A DNA stretch of 64,000 bases from Lithodes maja. Its lineage: Eukaryota; Arthropoda; Malacostraca; Decapoda; Lithodidae. The stretch spans positions 1 through 64,000 of the forward strand of contig JBAKBP010012994.1 in NCBI GenBank assembly GCA_037953745.1, in the 5' to 3' direction. Below the pieces are notes generated by a model. That model had not been told where the DNA came from. It worked only from the letters and a program-made list of their open reading frames with translations, and ran no database searches. Shown here piece after piece: positions 41,734 to 52,927 of this stretch (its first letter is position 1; every line of letters starts with the position of its first letter). Position numbers and translations under genes: made by a program.

Positions 41734-41767
41734 TATAAAAAGGGAGGTCTCGCCATTTTTAGATCAG
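41734..41767 (+). promoter_or_regulatory. E4 LTR core promoter (TATA box and initiator)
   Basis: TATAAAAAG at 41734-41742, and GATCAGAAC with the putative +1 A at 41766, 32 bases from the TATA start. The TATA and TCAG spacing is kept in the LTRs of E0, E2 and E4 despite changes between them. The start site is inferred, not observed. Confidence 0.68.
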
Positions 41768-42288
41768 AACTCATCAGGCAAAGCGACTTCTCATATCCCT
41801 TGCAACTATCCATATTCTTCCGACTGATGTGAACTTTCTCTACTCTCTGAACAGCCTACCTTCTTCTCTTCTCGTCCCTTTTTAACCAATGACCCCTTTG
41901 GTGCAGATTTAGTCAGCCAAAGTATTATCGCTTGAGTTCTCACGAGATAAGTGCCTGTTAGATAGCCTATTTTTGGAAGGGTTAACTAGAATAGGATTGA
42001 TTGAGGTTTGTTGCACTCGTATATGTATTTCCCTGTGTACTATTATTCATGTTCCTGTTTTCTGCTGGTTTAGGTAATGCTAGACTGGGATAGGGTTCCT
42101 CGAGTTGTGATTTCCTATGAGTGCTAGGTTGGTTGAACCAGCACAATTGCAACGGAGACGTGGAACGCCTAGGTGGTCTTTTTGATTGTGTACCGTGGGA
42201 GTTTAGCACTGTGTTGCGAGTGAGGGCTTTTGCCTGTGCCACCCAACACTGTGCTATCTCATTTGCTTGACTTTGAGAGGATCGCCAG

Positions 42289-42321
42289 GAGAGAACCAGA
42301 TACTAGTGATCTGGATCTCTC
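42289..42321 (+). other. Conserved LTR leader hairpin (candidate RNA structure)
   Basis: GAGAGA, A, CCAGAT, a 7-nt loop, ATCTGG, A, TCTCTC: two perfect 6-bp stems separated by one A/A mismatch. The same shape occurs at the matching place in every LTR of both families, between GCTCTCTTGAGA-like and CTGGCG flanks (sense reversed). It lies about 525 bases after the predicted start, so it would be in the genomic RNA leader. Function is unknown; packaging, dimerisation or translation control are possibilities. Confidence 0.7.
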
Positions 42322-43143
42322 AAGAGAGCATCCCGTCAATTACCGTAATTTGGCCGCACAGTCTTAAGGACCTCGCTAGGCTACGAGCCGCTTGCTCAGC
42401 CATTGTCTCTTAACCTTAGATATCCCAGCTAGACTTTGCTCGACCAGCAGATACAGTATAGTATTGAAGCTTCTCCTTATGTATATTATTGTTTAAGCAC
42501 TATTGATTTCATGTGTGGCACGCTTAGCTACTTCAGAGATTAGTGGCCCACGAGCACAATCTTAGTAGGCTATTGCCAGTGCATTGTCGGAGTACTTCTT
42601 CTTAATGTTTGCCATATCCTATTGCTTATTCTTATAATTCTTCTTATGTCAATTTAAAGCCTTTAATTACCAGTGAGTTATTCATTAAATTGCTGTTCAA
42701 AATCCGATACTTACTTCTTATGAGTATTCGAGAAGCATCTAACTTATCAGAAGATTCCTTGCTTGATGCTCGAGGACTATTGTTTAACGTAACGTAATAG
42801 TGCCGATCCGAAGTAGAGGGTGGAGGACTTCTTAAGTTCTTAGTTCAAGGGTGGATTACTTCGGCTTCGGCCAACACTATTCTTTAGTGTTGTAGTACTT
42901 TCTTCTTTGTTTGATTGTTGACCAGACTAGATAACTCCCGTCTTGTTATTAGTCTGTTGTGTGAAACGCTAGTACCGAGTTCTTGTATACCCCGTTATAG
43001 CAGATAGAACTCTGGAGGGTAGTGGCGTTTTTTGTTCGGCTGGCAGTACTCTGGGGTTGGGATCGTGTGTTTCCGTTGTGGCAGCGAGCCATACTCGAGT
43101 CCTGTGTAAGAGCCCTAGTGTACCCGAGTGCCCGGTCGTAACA

Positions 43144-43360
43144 AATGGCGACCTTGCTTAGGATTTTGTGAACAGTATAATTTTTTGCAGAGTTGTACAA
43201 CATTTGTTTGTTCGTACTTTAGCGTACATATTGAAGAATATATTTTTTTTTTGTAAGGCAATTAGGAGAGCATTTAAGAGACTCCAGTTAATTTAGTAAT
43301 TAGTGCTTACATAAGGGAGTTTAACACTTTTGTCTCGAGAATTTTTTGGTGAACTTCAGT
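43144..43360 (+). other. E4 primer-binding site and leader
   Basis: TGGCGACC at 43146-43153, two bases after the LTR, then an AT-rich leader without ORFs to the ATG at 43361. Confidence 0.75.
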
Positions 43361-46300
43361 ATGTCGGGCCCTAGTACTGACGAGGAGCGAGAGATGCTAA
43401 GTGAGGAGGTGCCGTTAGTAACTAGTGAGGAGGATGCTAGACTTTTTGTGAGTAAGCAGTACCACGTGACGGAAGGAGAGGCTGACTGGGGTGAATGTTT
43501 ATGGCTTGCACCTGATAGCCAAGGTTTTGGGTCTATCCAATGTAGGAGGGATGTCCAAGGGGGAGCTGATTTCCTGGGTGTTGCGTGGGCGACATGGGGT
43601 TTCGGAGGAGAGGGCGTTTGGGGGGGTTCCTCCCCAGATCCCCTCTCACTCGACTCCCACAGTGCCGTCCACTCAAGTACCGGAGGTTAGCACCCTCCCA
43701 CAGAGGGATGAGCATTGGAAGATTGGAGTGCCCTCGGGCGGTGCGTATGGTGGTTCCCCAGTTCTTGCCCCCCCTCCTTCAGTAGTGGCAGCTCCCTCTT
43801 CCGGCCTGTCTCCTGAGATGATATTTAAACTCGAGCTTGCTAAAATGGAGAATGAGGCTAGGAGGCATGAGAAGGAGATGGAGAATGAGTCTAGGAGGCA
43901 TGAGAAGGAGATTGAGGCTGAGACCAGGAGGCGGGAGGATGAGACTAGGAAGCAGGAGAATGAGACTAGGAGGCATGAGATTGAGGTCAGGAGGCACGAG
44001 GCTGAGCTTAGATACGACTCCGAGAAATATTGTGCTCAGATAGACTTAGATAAGACTCGTGCAGAGTCGACAGGGATTCGGATGGGCCGGGAGGGCCAAG
44101 TAAGAGAACAGTCCTTGTCTCACTTAGTCAAATTGGTGCCGGCATTTAGTGAAACTGAAGTCACAGAATTTTTTAATCGTTTTGAGAAGAAGTGTAGGGA
44201 GCATAATTGGCCTGAAGAGAAGTGGGCAGCTCTGGTCTCCTCAAGACTTACGGGTAAGGGTCTGAAGGCTTATGATGCACTGCCTTTAGAGTCTTGCATT
44301 GACTACCCAGTATTGAAGAGAGCTGTCCTACGGGCATACGAGTTGCAACCAGAAACATATCGATTGAAGTTTCGGGGTGTTACGAAGACTAGGGAGGCGA
44401 CCTTTCTTGAACATGCCCGGGACTTAAAAGATGCACTTGCTAACTGGACACGTTCTGAGAAAGCTGAGACGGCCGAACAGTTGACTGAGCTGTTTCTGCT
44501 CGAGCAGTTTTATAAGTGTACTGGTGCAGATATGACTTTAACTATTAAAGAAAAGAACCCTAAAACTCTACAGGAGGCAGCTGAGATGGCTGACCTCCGG
44601 CTATCATTAATTCGTGGGTGCGGGTCTGCCCAGCGTAGTGAGGCAGGTAACAAGGGGCGTGACACCCCACCCCCCCGAGTTAGTGATATACATTATGCAA
44701 ACAAGTACAAGAGCTATGATACCAAGACTGACCACAAGACTAACACCGTCCCATTTAAGAAGGGGCCGGGCCCTTCCCAGTACCAAGGGAAGCCCAGAGG
44801 GGAGTTGGAGTGTTATCATTGTCATGAAAAGGGGCACTTTGCAAGAGTCTGTCCTAGCAAACCACCTACAGCAGCTGTGTCTTTGGCCTGCAACATTGGT
44901 GTGTCTCCGAAGTTTTCTGAGTTTGCCCGGGGCAGTTCGTCAGAGGCTGAGGCACAGCCAATGCAGAAGCACCTGGGAGGCTCGAACCCTGCTCAGGATG
45001 TTTTTTGCGACCATAGAGGACGGGGTTGCGTGATGTGGGCGGGGCGCAAGCATGGAGTAGAGGTCTTGCGTGATACAGGTGCTTCCCAGACTTTGATGAA
45101 AAACTTGACTGGCTACCCTATAAATGCGGCTCGGGTGGTGGTGGTGCAGGGTATTAATGCAACTCGGTCATACCCGCTGGTGCGGTTGGAGTTGGAGGTG
45201 GATGGTGTGGCACGTGAATTGGATGTTGGGATTGTGGAGAAACTGCCAGTGGAGGGCGTCGACCTTCTTCTCGGCAACGACTTTGCAATGCCCGCTTCTG
45301 AGGTTCTACCCTTAGTCGTTGCCGAGAGGCCGGCCGACGTGAGTAGGGAAGAGCGAGAGTGGGTCGAGCGGTGCCAGGCACAACCCATGGCGTGTGCTGT
45401 CACCCGAGCTCGGGCAGCTAAAGTGTCACAGCCTAGTCCTCCGTCTTCAGACCAGCAGAGGAACGATCAACAGGAGGAGGCTAAAGCTGGAGTTGGTTTT
45501 AAGAGTTTTGACTCGGCGGCTCTCCTGGGTGATTCAGTATTAGCACCATTACTTAGTTCTGGAGTAGCCCCTGGGCCTGTCATCGAGAGTGACGAGGCTG
45601 GGCATGACGAGTCTCCACGACAGCAACGTTATGAACATCGAGAGAGACAGAGGGAGCAGCTCAGTATCGGGGAGGGTCATGCATTGCTCCGGGAGCAGTT
45701 AGATCGCTTGGCACCCTCAGATATACGTCGGTTGCAGCTGGAGGACCCTGAGCTCCAAACGTGTGCTAATGGAGCTGTGGAGCTCGACGAGGACGGTGAT
45801 GCACAGCCGGGAGATTTTTTTTATTTAGATGGCATCCTGTATCGGCGTTTTCAAGACCCTAACCGTAGCTGGAAGATGGGGTCCGGGGTAGTGGACCAGT
45901 TGATGGTGCCGCGGGAGTGCAGGGATAGCCTACTGAGTTTGGCGCATGACACACCGCTGGCAGGACATTTGGGGGTAAGAAAAACGGTGGCGGCTTTGGG
46001 GAAGTTGTTTTGGTGGCCGGGGATGAAGTCTCATGTGCAGTCCTGGATAAACTCATGTGATATTTGTCAACGGGTCGGGAAACCAAACCAAGTTATTCCT
46101 AAAGCTCCGTTGCACCCTATTCCTGTAATTGGGCCACCTTTTAGTAAGATTGTTGTTGACATGGTTGGTCCCCTCCCTCCCACAAAGGCTGGTAATAAAT
46201 TTTTGTTAACCATCATGGATGTTGCCACTAGATACCCCGATGCATACCCCATGAAAAACGGCATGGCTAAGACGGTAGTCAGTAACTTGTTGTGGTACTT

Positions 46301-48521
46301 TTCAAGGTACGGGTACCCGGAGGAGATTCAGTCTGATCAGGGGTCCAATTTCACCTCCAATCTCTTTAAGCAAACAATGCAACAGCATGGAATACGGGCG
46401 GTGGTATCGTCAGCGTATCACCCTGAGAGCCAAGGGGTGCTTGAGCGGTGGCATGCCACCCTTAAAAGCATGCTCAGGTGTTATTGTGCTGATAACGGAA
46501 GAGATTGGGATCTTGGATTGCCGTATGTACTGTTTGCTGCTCGGGAAGTGCCTGGTGAGAGCCTGGGATTTAGTCCAAACGAGCTGATTTTTGGACACCG
46601 AGTCAGGGGCCCCCTTAATATGCTGCGGGAAATTTGGGAAGGAACTGTGCCGCCTTGTTCCTTGTTGAAGTATGTGTTTGAAAGCCGTGAGCGCATGCTT
46701 AAGAGTCTGGAGATGGCAGGTCGGAATTTAACAGGGTCACAAGCTTTAATGAAGGACAGGTATGATCGCAAAGTGAAGCTCCGGGAGTTCATTGTGGGAC
46801 AGGAGGTGTTGATTTTGTTGCCTTTGGTGGGTAACCCCTTGTCGGCGAAGTATACTGGACCCTATAAAATTGTGGAGAAAATTTCGGACCTAGATTACCT
46901 TGTTGCCACTCCAGACAGGAGGAAGAAGAATCAGTTATGTCACGTAAACCTGATAAAAGAGTATGTGAGGCGCCCCTCTGAGCCTCTCACTGTCCCTGTG
47001 TTGGCTTGTTGCGGCCGTGGTGGAGAAGGAGAGGGGGACAGTCAAGCTTCAGAGGAGGATAGCTGGGATCACCATGTTTCAGCGGATCAGTGGGCGGGGA
47101 ACTCGAGCCTAAGGGCTGACGAGGCTATAGCCCATTTGCCTGAGCCGCAATTTGAAGCTATCCGTCAGTTGCTCGGTTCATACCCCACTGTATTTGCTGA
47201 ACACCCAGGCCTCACTACTCAGGCTATGCATGATGTTGACGTGGGGGACCATCTACCCTTTAAGTCAATCCCGTACCGTGTGCCCCCCATAAAACTACCC
47301 GCTCTGAGGGATGAGTTGGAGTATATGCTCGGTAGAGGGTTGATAGAGAAAGGCACCGTTAAATGGACTTCCCCCGTAACACTGCAGCCTAAGCCAGATG
47401 GCAAGGTACGCTTCTGTATTGATTTCCGTAGGCTAAACGGTTTGACTCCAACTAACCCATATCCTCTTCCTCGGGTTGATGATAGTGTTGATAAAATTGG
47501 TAATGCTCGGTTTTTGTCTAAAGTAGATTTAGTAAAAGGTTACTGGCAAGTACCTTTGTCCGAGCGTGCTAAAGAGGTATGTGGTTTTGTGGTGGACGGG
47601 AGTACTTACCGGTGTAATGTTATGCCCTACGGACTTAAGAATGCACCAGCAACGTTTCAGAACCTGATGAATGAAATTGTCAAGGACATTCCAAATTGCA
47701 CCGTATACTTGGACGATGTAATCATTTATGATGACGACTTTGAGAGCCATTGTGAGCACCTGGAGACCTTGTTCCGGAAACTTAGTGAAGCAAGTCTGGT
47801 AGTAAATTTGGCAAAGTGTGACTTCGTAAAAGCCACTGTGCAGTACCTTGGGTTTGTAGTGGGAAGGGGACAGGTGTGCCCTCCTCAGAACAAGGTACAG
47901 GCTATCAATAAATTTCCGCACCCAACCACCAAGAAGCAGATCATGAGATTCTTGGGTATGATAGGCTACTACAGACGCTTTATAAAAGGTTACTCTACGG
48001 TGTTGGCACCTCTCACAGATTTGTTATCTAAAGACAAAAAGTTTTTGTGGGCGCCTGAGTGTGAAAAGGCTTTTAATTTAGTGAAGCATTTGCTGTGTAC
48101 TCACCCGATACTCAGGGCCCCAGACTTTAACAGGCCTTTTCAGCTGGCAACAGATGCTAGTGGTGTAGGGGCTGGTGCCGTCTTGCTACAGACAGACAAT
48201 GAAGGTGTGGAACACCCAGTAAGTTTCTTTTCTAAGAAGTTCAATGCTGCACAAAAGAACTATTCTACAATAGAAAAGGAATTACTGGCGATTGTGCTGT
48301 CACTCAGGCACTTCGAGGTGTATGTTCCAGCCTATGGCCCAGTCGTGGTTATCTACACTGATCATCACCCTTTGAGATTCCTAAATCAATTTCACAATCG
48401 CAATATGAGACTGACCCGGTGGTCATTGATGTTGCAGGAGTATAACCTGGACATCCGGCATATTGCGGGATGTGACAATGTGATTGCGGATTGTTTATCG
48501 AGGGTAGATGATCAGTCGTAG
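43361..48521 (+). CDS. E4 Gag-protease-integrase-RT-RNase H polyprotein (one early frameshift)
   Basis: Gag ATG at 43361 (MSGPSTDEERE); near 43470 an extra A (GAAGGAGAGG against GAGGAGAGG in E2) shifts the frame, after which one frame runs to 48521. Residues counted from 43491: coiled coil about 115-190, CCHC 441-454, protease DTGA 528-531. Integrase: zinc motif around H826 with C856 and C859, catalytic D890, D949 and E985 (D35E spacing), GPY motif 1123-1125. RT begins about 1253, active site YLDD 1406-1409. RNase H D1555 and D1624. Integrase before RT is the Gmr1 arrangement, not the normal Ty3/Gypsy order. No gag-pol frameshift or stop separates Gag from Pol, so how Gag excess is made is open. 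No chromodomain seen; no envelope. Confidence 0.95.
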
Positions 48522-49035
48522 GCTATCACAGGTGTATGATCCCGAAGAGATTGACACACGGGTAGCCTCCTGCTTTGGTTTGAGTAGTATTTTGCGCCTG
48601 GTGCTTGTTGGCTCGCGGTTGTAGCCCAGCGTATTGGGTCGTAAAGCAGGATTGTTGAGCGTTTGGTATAGAAGAAAATAGGCTGCCCTTATAGTGCAGC
48701 CGGAAAAAAACATATTAAAATATAAAAAATCATATAAAAACTCTTTCTTTTTGATATAGATAATTGTATAAGTTTGTCATAGCCTATAGTGTTTGAGTAG
48801 TCCACGAACTATCAAACGGCTGAGCTGCTGTAAGCTCGCTCTGGGAGCATGATATTATGTCTTTTACTATTGTTGGGAGGAGTTATGAAATGTGAATTTT
48901 TTTTTTATAAGATGTGTTTTAGTGATAAACTCAGCGTTGTTTTAGTGCCATGCGGTCGCTGGGTGTGGGGGGTTTGATGGGGTTCTGTATATCAGATTTT
49001 AGCTCAGGGTCGAGCAAGTAAAATCTTGGGGGAGG
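48522..49035 (+). other. E4 3' UTR and polypurine tract
   Basis: Non-coding. Just after the stop it reads AGGCTATCACAGGTGTATGA as in E1, then switches to the segment shared with E0, E2, E3, E5 and E6 (GATTGACACACGGGTAGCC to GTATAGAAGAAAATAGGC). It ends with CTTGGGGGAGG at the LTR. Confidence 0.8.
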
Positions 49036-50875
49036 TGTGACGCATGTCGAGTATGAGCATGCTGTACAGAACGCCCAGTCAGGCCCCACTCTCGCTAGGA
49101 TCGTCAGGGCAGGAACTTTGGCTGTAGTCTGTGTAGAGTTTCCTAACTCAGTTTATGTGAACCGTTGTACTATAAGTATTATAATTATGTATTTTGTTTT
49201 CTTTTAAGTCAACGAGTTCTATTTTAAATCATTATATATAAGTATTGTGTGTGGGAGATTTATATATATATAATGATGTGATGAGAGAGAGCGAGTTATG
49301 TAACGGAGGACAGTGTGCGCGCCACGAGGTGTGTAGGCCTCACTCCCTCCTCCCTCCTTCCCCCTCCCTCCCCCCTCATCAAGAGCGTGGGAATCCTTTG
49401 TCGATCCCAGATTGAGAGAGAGAATGTGACGTCATGATTGCCGTTATGCTCGCTACGGGGCCGAGTATAAAAAGGGAGGTCTCGCCATTTTTAGATCAGA
49501 ACTCATCAGGCAAAGCGACCTCTCATATCCCTTGCAACTATCGATATTCTTCCGACTGATGTGAACTTTCTCTACTCTCTGAACAGCCTATTTTCTTCTC
49601 TTCTCGTCCCTTTTTAACCAATGACCCCTTTGGTGCAGATTTAGTCAGCCAAAGTATTATCGCTTGAGTTCTCACGAGATAAGTGCCTGTTAGATAGCCT
49701 ATTTTTGGAAGGGTTAACTAGAATAGGATTGATTGATGTTTGTTGCACTCGTATATGTATTTCCCTGTGTACTATTATTCATGTTCCTGTTTTCTGCTGG
49801 TTTAGGTAATGCTAGACTGGGATAGGGTTCCTCGAGTTGTGATTTCCTATGAGTGCTAGGTTGGTTGAACCAGCACAATTGCAACGGAGACGTGGGAAGC
49901 CTAGGGGGTCTTTTTGATTGTGTACCGTGGGAGTTTAGCACTGTGTTGCGAGTGAGGGCTTTTGCCTGTGCCACCCAACACTGTGCTATCTCATTTGCTT
50001 GACTTTGAGAGGATCGCCAGGAGAGAACCAGATACTAGTGATCTGGATCTCTCAAGAGAGCATCCCGTCAATTACCGTAATTTGGCCGCACAGTCTTAAG
50101 GACCTCGCTAGGCTACGAGCCGCTTGCTCAGCCATTGTCTCTTAACCTTAGATATCCCAGCTAGACTTTGCTCGACCAGCAGATACAGCATAGTATTGAA
50201 GCTTCTCCTTATGTATATTATTGTTTAAGCACTATTGATTTCATGTGTGGCACGCTTAGCTACTTCAGAGATTAGTGGCCCACGAGCACAATCTTAGTAG
50301 GCTATTGCCAGTGCATTGTCGGAGTACTTCTTCTTAATGTTTGCCATATCCTATTGCTTATTCTTATAATTCTTCTTATGTCAATTTAAAGCCTTTAATT
50401 ACCAGTGAGTTATTCATTAAATTGCTGTTCAAAATCCGATACTTACTTCTTACGAGTATTCGAGAAGCATCTAACTTATCAGAAGATTCCTTGCTTGATG
50501 CTCGAGGACTATTGTTTAACGTAACGTAATAGTGCCGATCCGAAGTAGAGGGTGGAGGACTTCTTAAGTTCTTAGTTCAAGGGTGGATTACTTCGGCTTC
50601 GGCCAACACTATTCTTTAGTGTTGTAGTACTTTCTTCTTTGTTTGATTGTTGACCAGACTAGATAACTCCCGTCTTGCTATTAGTCTGTTGTGTGAAACG
50701 CTAGTACCGAGTTCTTGTATACCCCGTTATAGCAGATAGAACTCTGGAGGGTAGTGGCGTTTTTTGTTCGGCTGGCAGTACTCTGGGGTTGGGATCGTGT
50801 GTTTCCGTTGTGGCAGCGAGCCATACTCGAGTCCTGTGTAAGAGCCCTAGTGTACCCGAGTGCCCGGTCGTAACA
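49036..50875 (+). repeat. 3' LTR of E4
   Basis: TGTGACGC at 49036 to CGTAACA at 50875, about 99 percent like the 5' LTR by eye. It is directly followed by CAACCAACCCTCACGAGG of the E5 LTR, without duplication of E4's left flank. Confidence 0.94.
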
Positions 50876-51202
50876 CAACCAACCCTCACGAGGCAGCCAG
50901 CCGTGACGTCATCGAGCGGGGCAAAAACACTGCGCGCCCCCCTCTCACTCTGTTCTACTCTCTCTCTCTCTCCCAGATCCCATCATTACTAGTTAATGAT
51001 AAAACATATAGTTTACCATTAAATATATAAAGCCTTGACATGGGTGAAAACAAAGAGCCTTTCTGGACTGCCCATGACACGAGCTTTCATATGAAATAAA
51101 TCACACTCTAATGCATAAACTGTAGCCCCATCCACTGCCCTGGCGATCCTAGCGAGTCACTGTAGGACAAGCCATGCAGTTCTAACGGAGTGGTTAACGT
51201 CA
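50876..51202 (-). repeat. 3' LTR of E5, truncated
   Basis: Matches the U3 end of the LTR at about 58046-58373. The rest is missing at the E4 junction. Confidence 0.85.
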
Positions 51203-51685
51203 CCCCCCCCCCCCCCAAGAATTTTCTCAGAGGCCCCAAGGCTCACAAAAATCTGATGGTTAGAACCCATGCTATATCTCCACTTCCCATCACCCAGCGG
51301 CAGTAAAATATCCGGCACAGTTCTTCAACAAAACATTTTTCAAAATTATAACCCTCCCCAACACAATAGGTTAAATTATATGTAGTTATGCTCCTCAAGA
51401 GCGAGCTTCTCTAGCCCAGCATTCTGAGAGGAGTGCAACTCAGAATTACTGCTATAACATACTGAAAAAATTCAACTATCAAAGAAAGAGTTTTTATTTC
51501 ATTATTTATGTTTTTAATTTGTTTATTTCGGCTGCACTATAGGGGCAAGCCTAGTTTTTTTTCTTCTATACCAAACGCTCAACTCCTGCTTTACGACCCA
51601 ATACGCTGGGCTACAACCGCGAGCCAACAAGCACCAAGCGCAAAATACTATTCAAACTAAAGCAGGAGGCTACCCGTGTGTCAAT
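51203..51685 (-). other. E5 3' UTR with G14 polypurine tract
   Basis: C14 on the plus strand at 51203-51216 (G14 in sense) followed by AAGAATTTTCTC. About 51555-51685 is almost identical to the 3' UTR of E0, E2, E3 and E4. No coding potential. Confidence 0.78.
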
Positions 51686-52927
51686 CTACCCAGGATCATA
51701 TACCCTTGAACGACCATCTGCAACCACGTTGTCACAACCGGCAATATGGCGTATGTCCAGGTTATATACCAATAACCTTAGTGACCACCTGGTCAGCCTC
51801 ATATTCCGATTGTGAAACTGGTCCAAGAACTTGAGAGGGTGATGATCTGGGTAAACTACAACGACCGGACCATAGGCTGGAACATAGACCTCGAAATGCC
51901 CCAGCGCAAGCACAACCGCCAGCAGTTCCTCCTCGACAACAGAGCAGCTCCCCTGGGCCGAATTGTACTTCTCCGAGCAGAAACTAACAGGATGCTCCAG
52001 CCCATCATCGTCCTTTTCCACAAGGACGGCACCAGCCCCTACATCACTAGCCTCCGTTGCTAGTTGGAAAGGTAGGCTAAAGTCAGGGGCCCTGAGGATC
52101 GGGTGAGTGCACAACAGATGTTTTACTTCCCTAAACACCTTCTCACACTTAGGCGCCCATTTGAACTTCTTATCCTTCAAGTTATCCTCCACCTCAGCTT
52201 GACTGTCCCGTTCTCCTTCTCCACCTTGACTGCTAAACGTCATCACAGGCACAGTGAGAGGCTCAGGGGGGTGCCTCCCATACTCCTTCATGAGATTAAC
52301 GTGACATAACTGATTGCGCTTCCGTCTGTCTGGAGTGGCTACCAAGTAATCCAGGTCTGATAGCTCCTCAACCACCCTATAAGGACCAGCGTACTTCGCG
52401 GATAAGGGGTGATTTAGAAGTGGCAGTAGAATCAACACCTCCTGACCCACGTGAAACTCCCTGAGTTCAACCTTGAGGTCGTACCTGTCCTTCCAGAGGG
52501 CCTGAGAGCTAGTCAAATTACGGCCAGCCAACTCCAGACTGCGCAACATCCGTTCTCGACTGTTGAGGACACACTTGAGCATAGAACAAGATTTTTCTGT
52601 GCCCTCCCATACTTCTTCAACCATATGGAGAGGCCCTCTGACACGGTGTCCAAAGACGAGCTCATTAGGGCTGAATCCCAAACTCTCCCCAGGTACCTCC
52701 CGCACAGCAAACAAAACACATGGCAGGCCAAGATCCCAATCCTTCCCACTTTCAAAGCAACAACAACGAAGCACAGATTTCAAGGCTGAGTGCCATCGCT
52801 CTAACACACCCTGGCTCTCCGGATGATACGCAGATGACACAACCCCAACAATCCCAAGCTGCGGCATTGCTTGAACAACGAGGCTAGAAGTGAAGTTGGG
52901 TCCCTGGACTGACTGAATCCCCTGCAA
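51686..52927 (-). pseudogene. E5 integrase C-terminal half fused to RNase H
   Basis: Integrase blocks AYHPESQGVLERWHSALKSV, PGESLGFSPNELVFGHRVRG, VGQEVLILLPLLNHPLSAK and AGPYRVV lead to LCHVNLMKEY. Then the frame jumps from AEVEDN to LKDKKFKWAPKCEKVF, thereby dropping all of RT, and continues through RNase H (TEASDVGAGAVL, DHHPLKF, IAGCDN) to SRVYDPG. The aspartate of TDAS is Glu here. The same fusion is present in E6, so it predates their separation. Confidence 0.87.

Larger units (their letters stand above)
41303..43143 (+). repeat. 5' LTR of E4
   Basis: TGTGACGC to CGTAACA. U3 about 41303-41765; the inferred R/U5 leader is long (about 1.38 kb). It contains a TA run (41528-41540), GAGAGAGAG, a pyrimidine-rich CCTCC block and the hairpin at 42289-42321. 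No genes. Confidence 0.94.
41303..50875 (+). mobile_element. E4: full-length Gmr1-like Ty3/Gypsy LTR retrotransposon (9.6 kb)
   Basis: 5' LTR 41303-43143 and 3' LTR 49036-50875 (1841 and 1840 bp; roughly 15 differences by eye) flank an internal region with PBS, a gag-pro-int-rt-rh frame and a polypurine tract. It is the only copy with all enzymatic domains in one frame. No target duplication: the left flank (CTCC) is E3 gag and the right flank (CAAC) is a broken E5 LTR. It is the likely source of enzymes for the E0, E2 and E3 type. One frameshift near its gag start may be an error. Confidence 0.95.

Noticed and set aside
48522..49035. An envelope gene in E4 or its relatives
   Set aside because: Only about 0.5 kb lies between RNase H and the 3' LTR, without an ORF, signal peptide or membrane segment.
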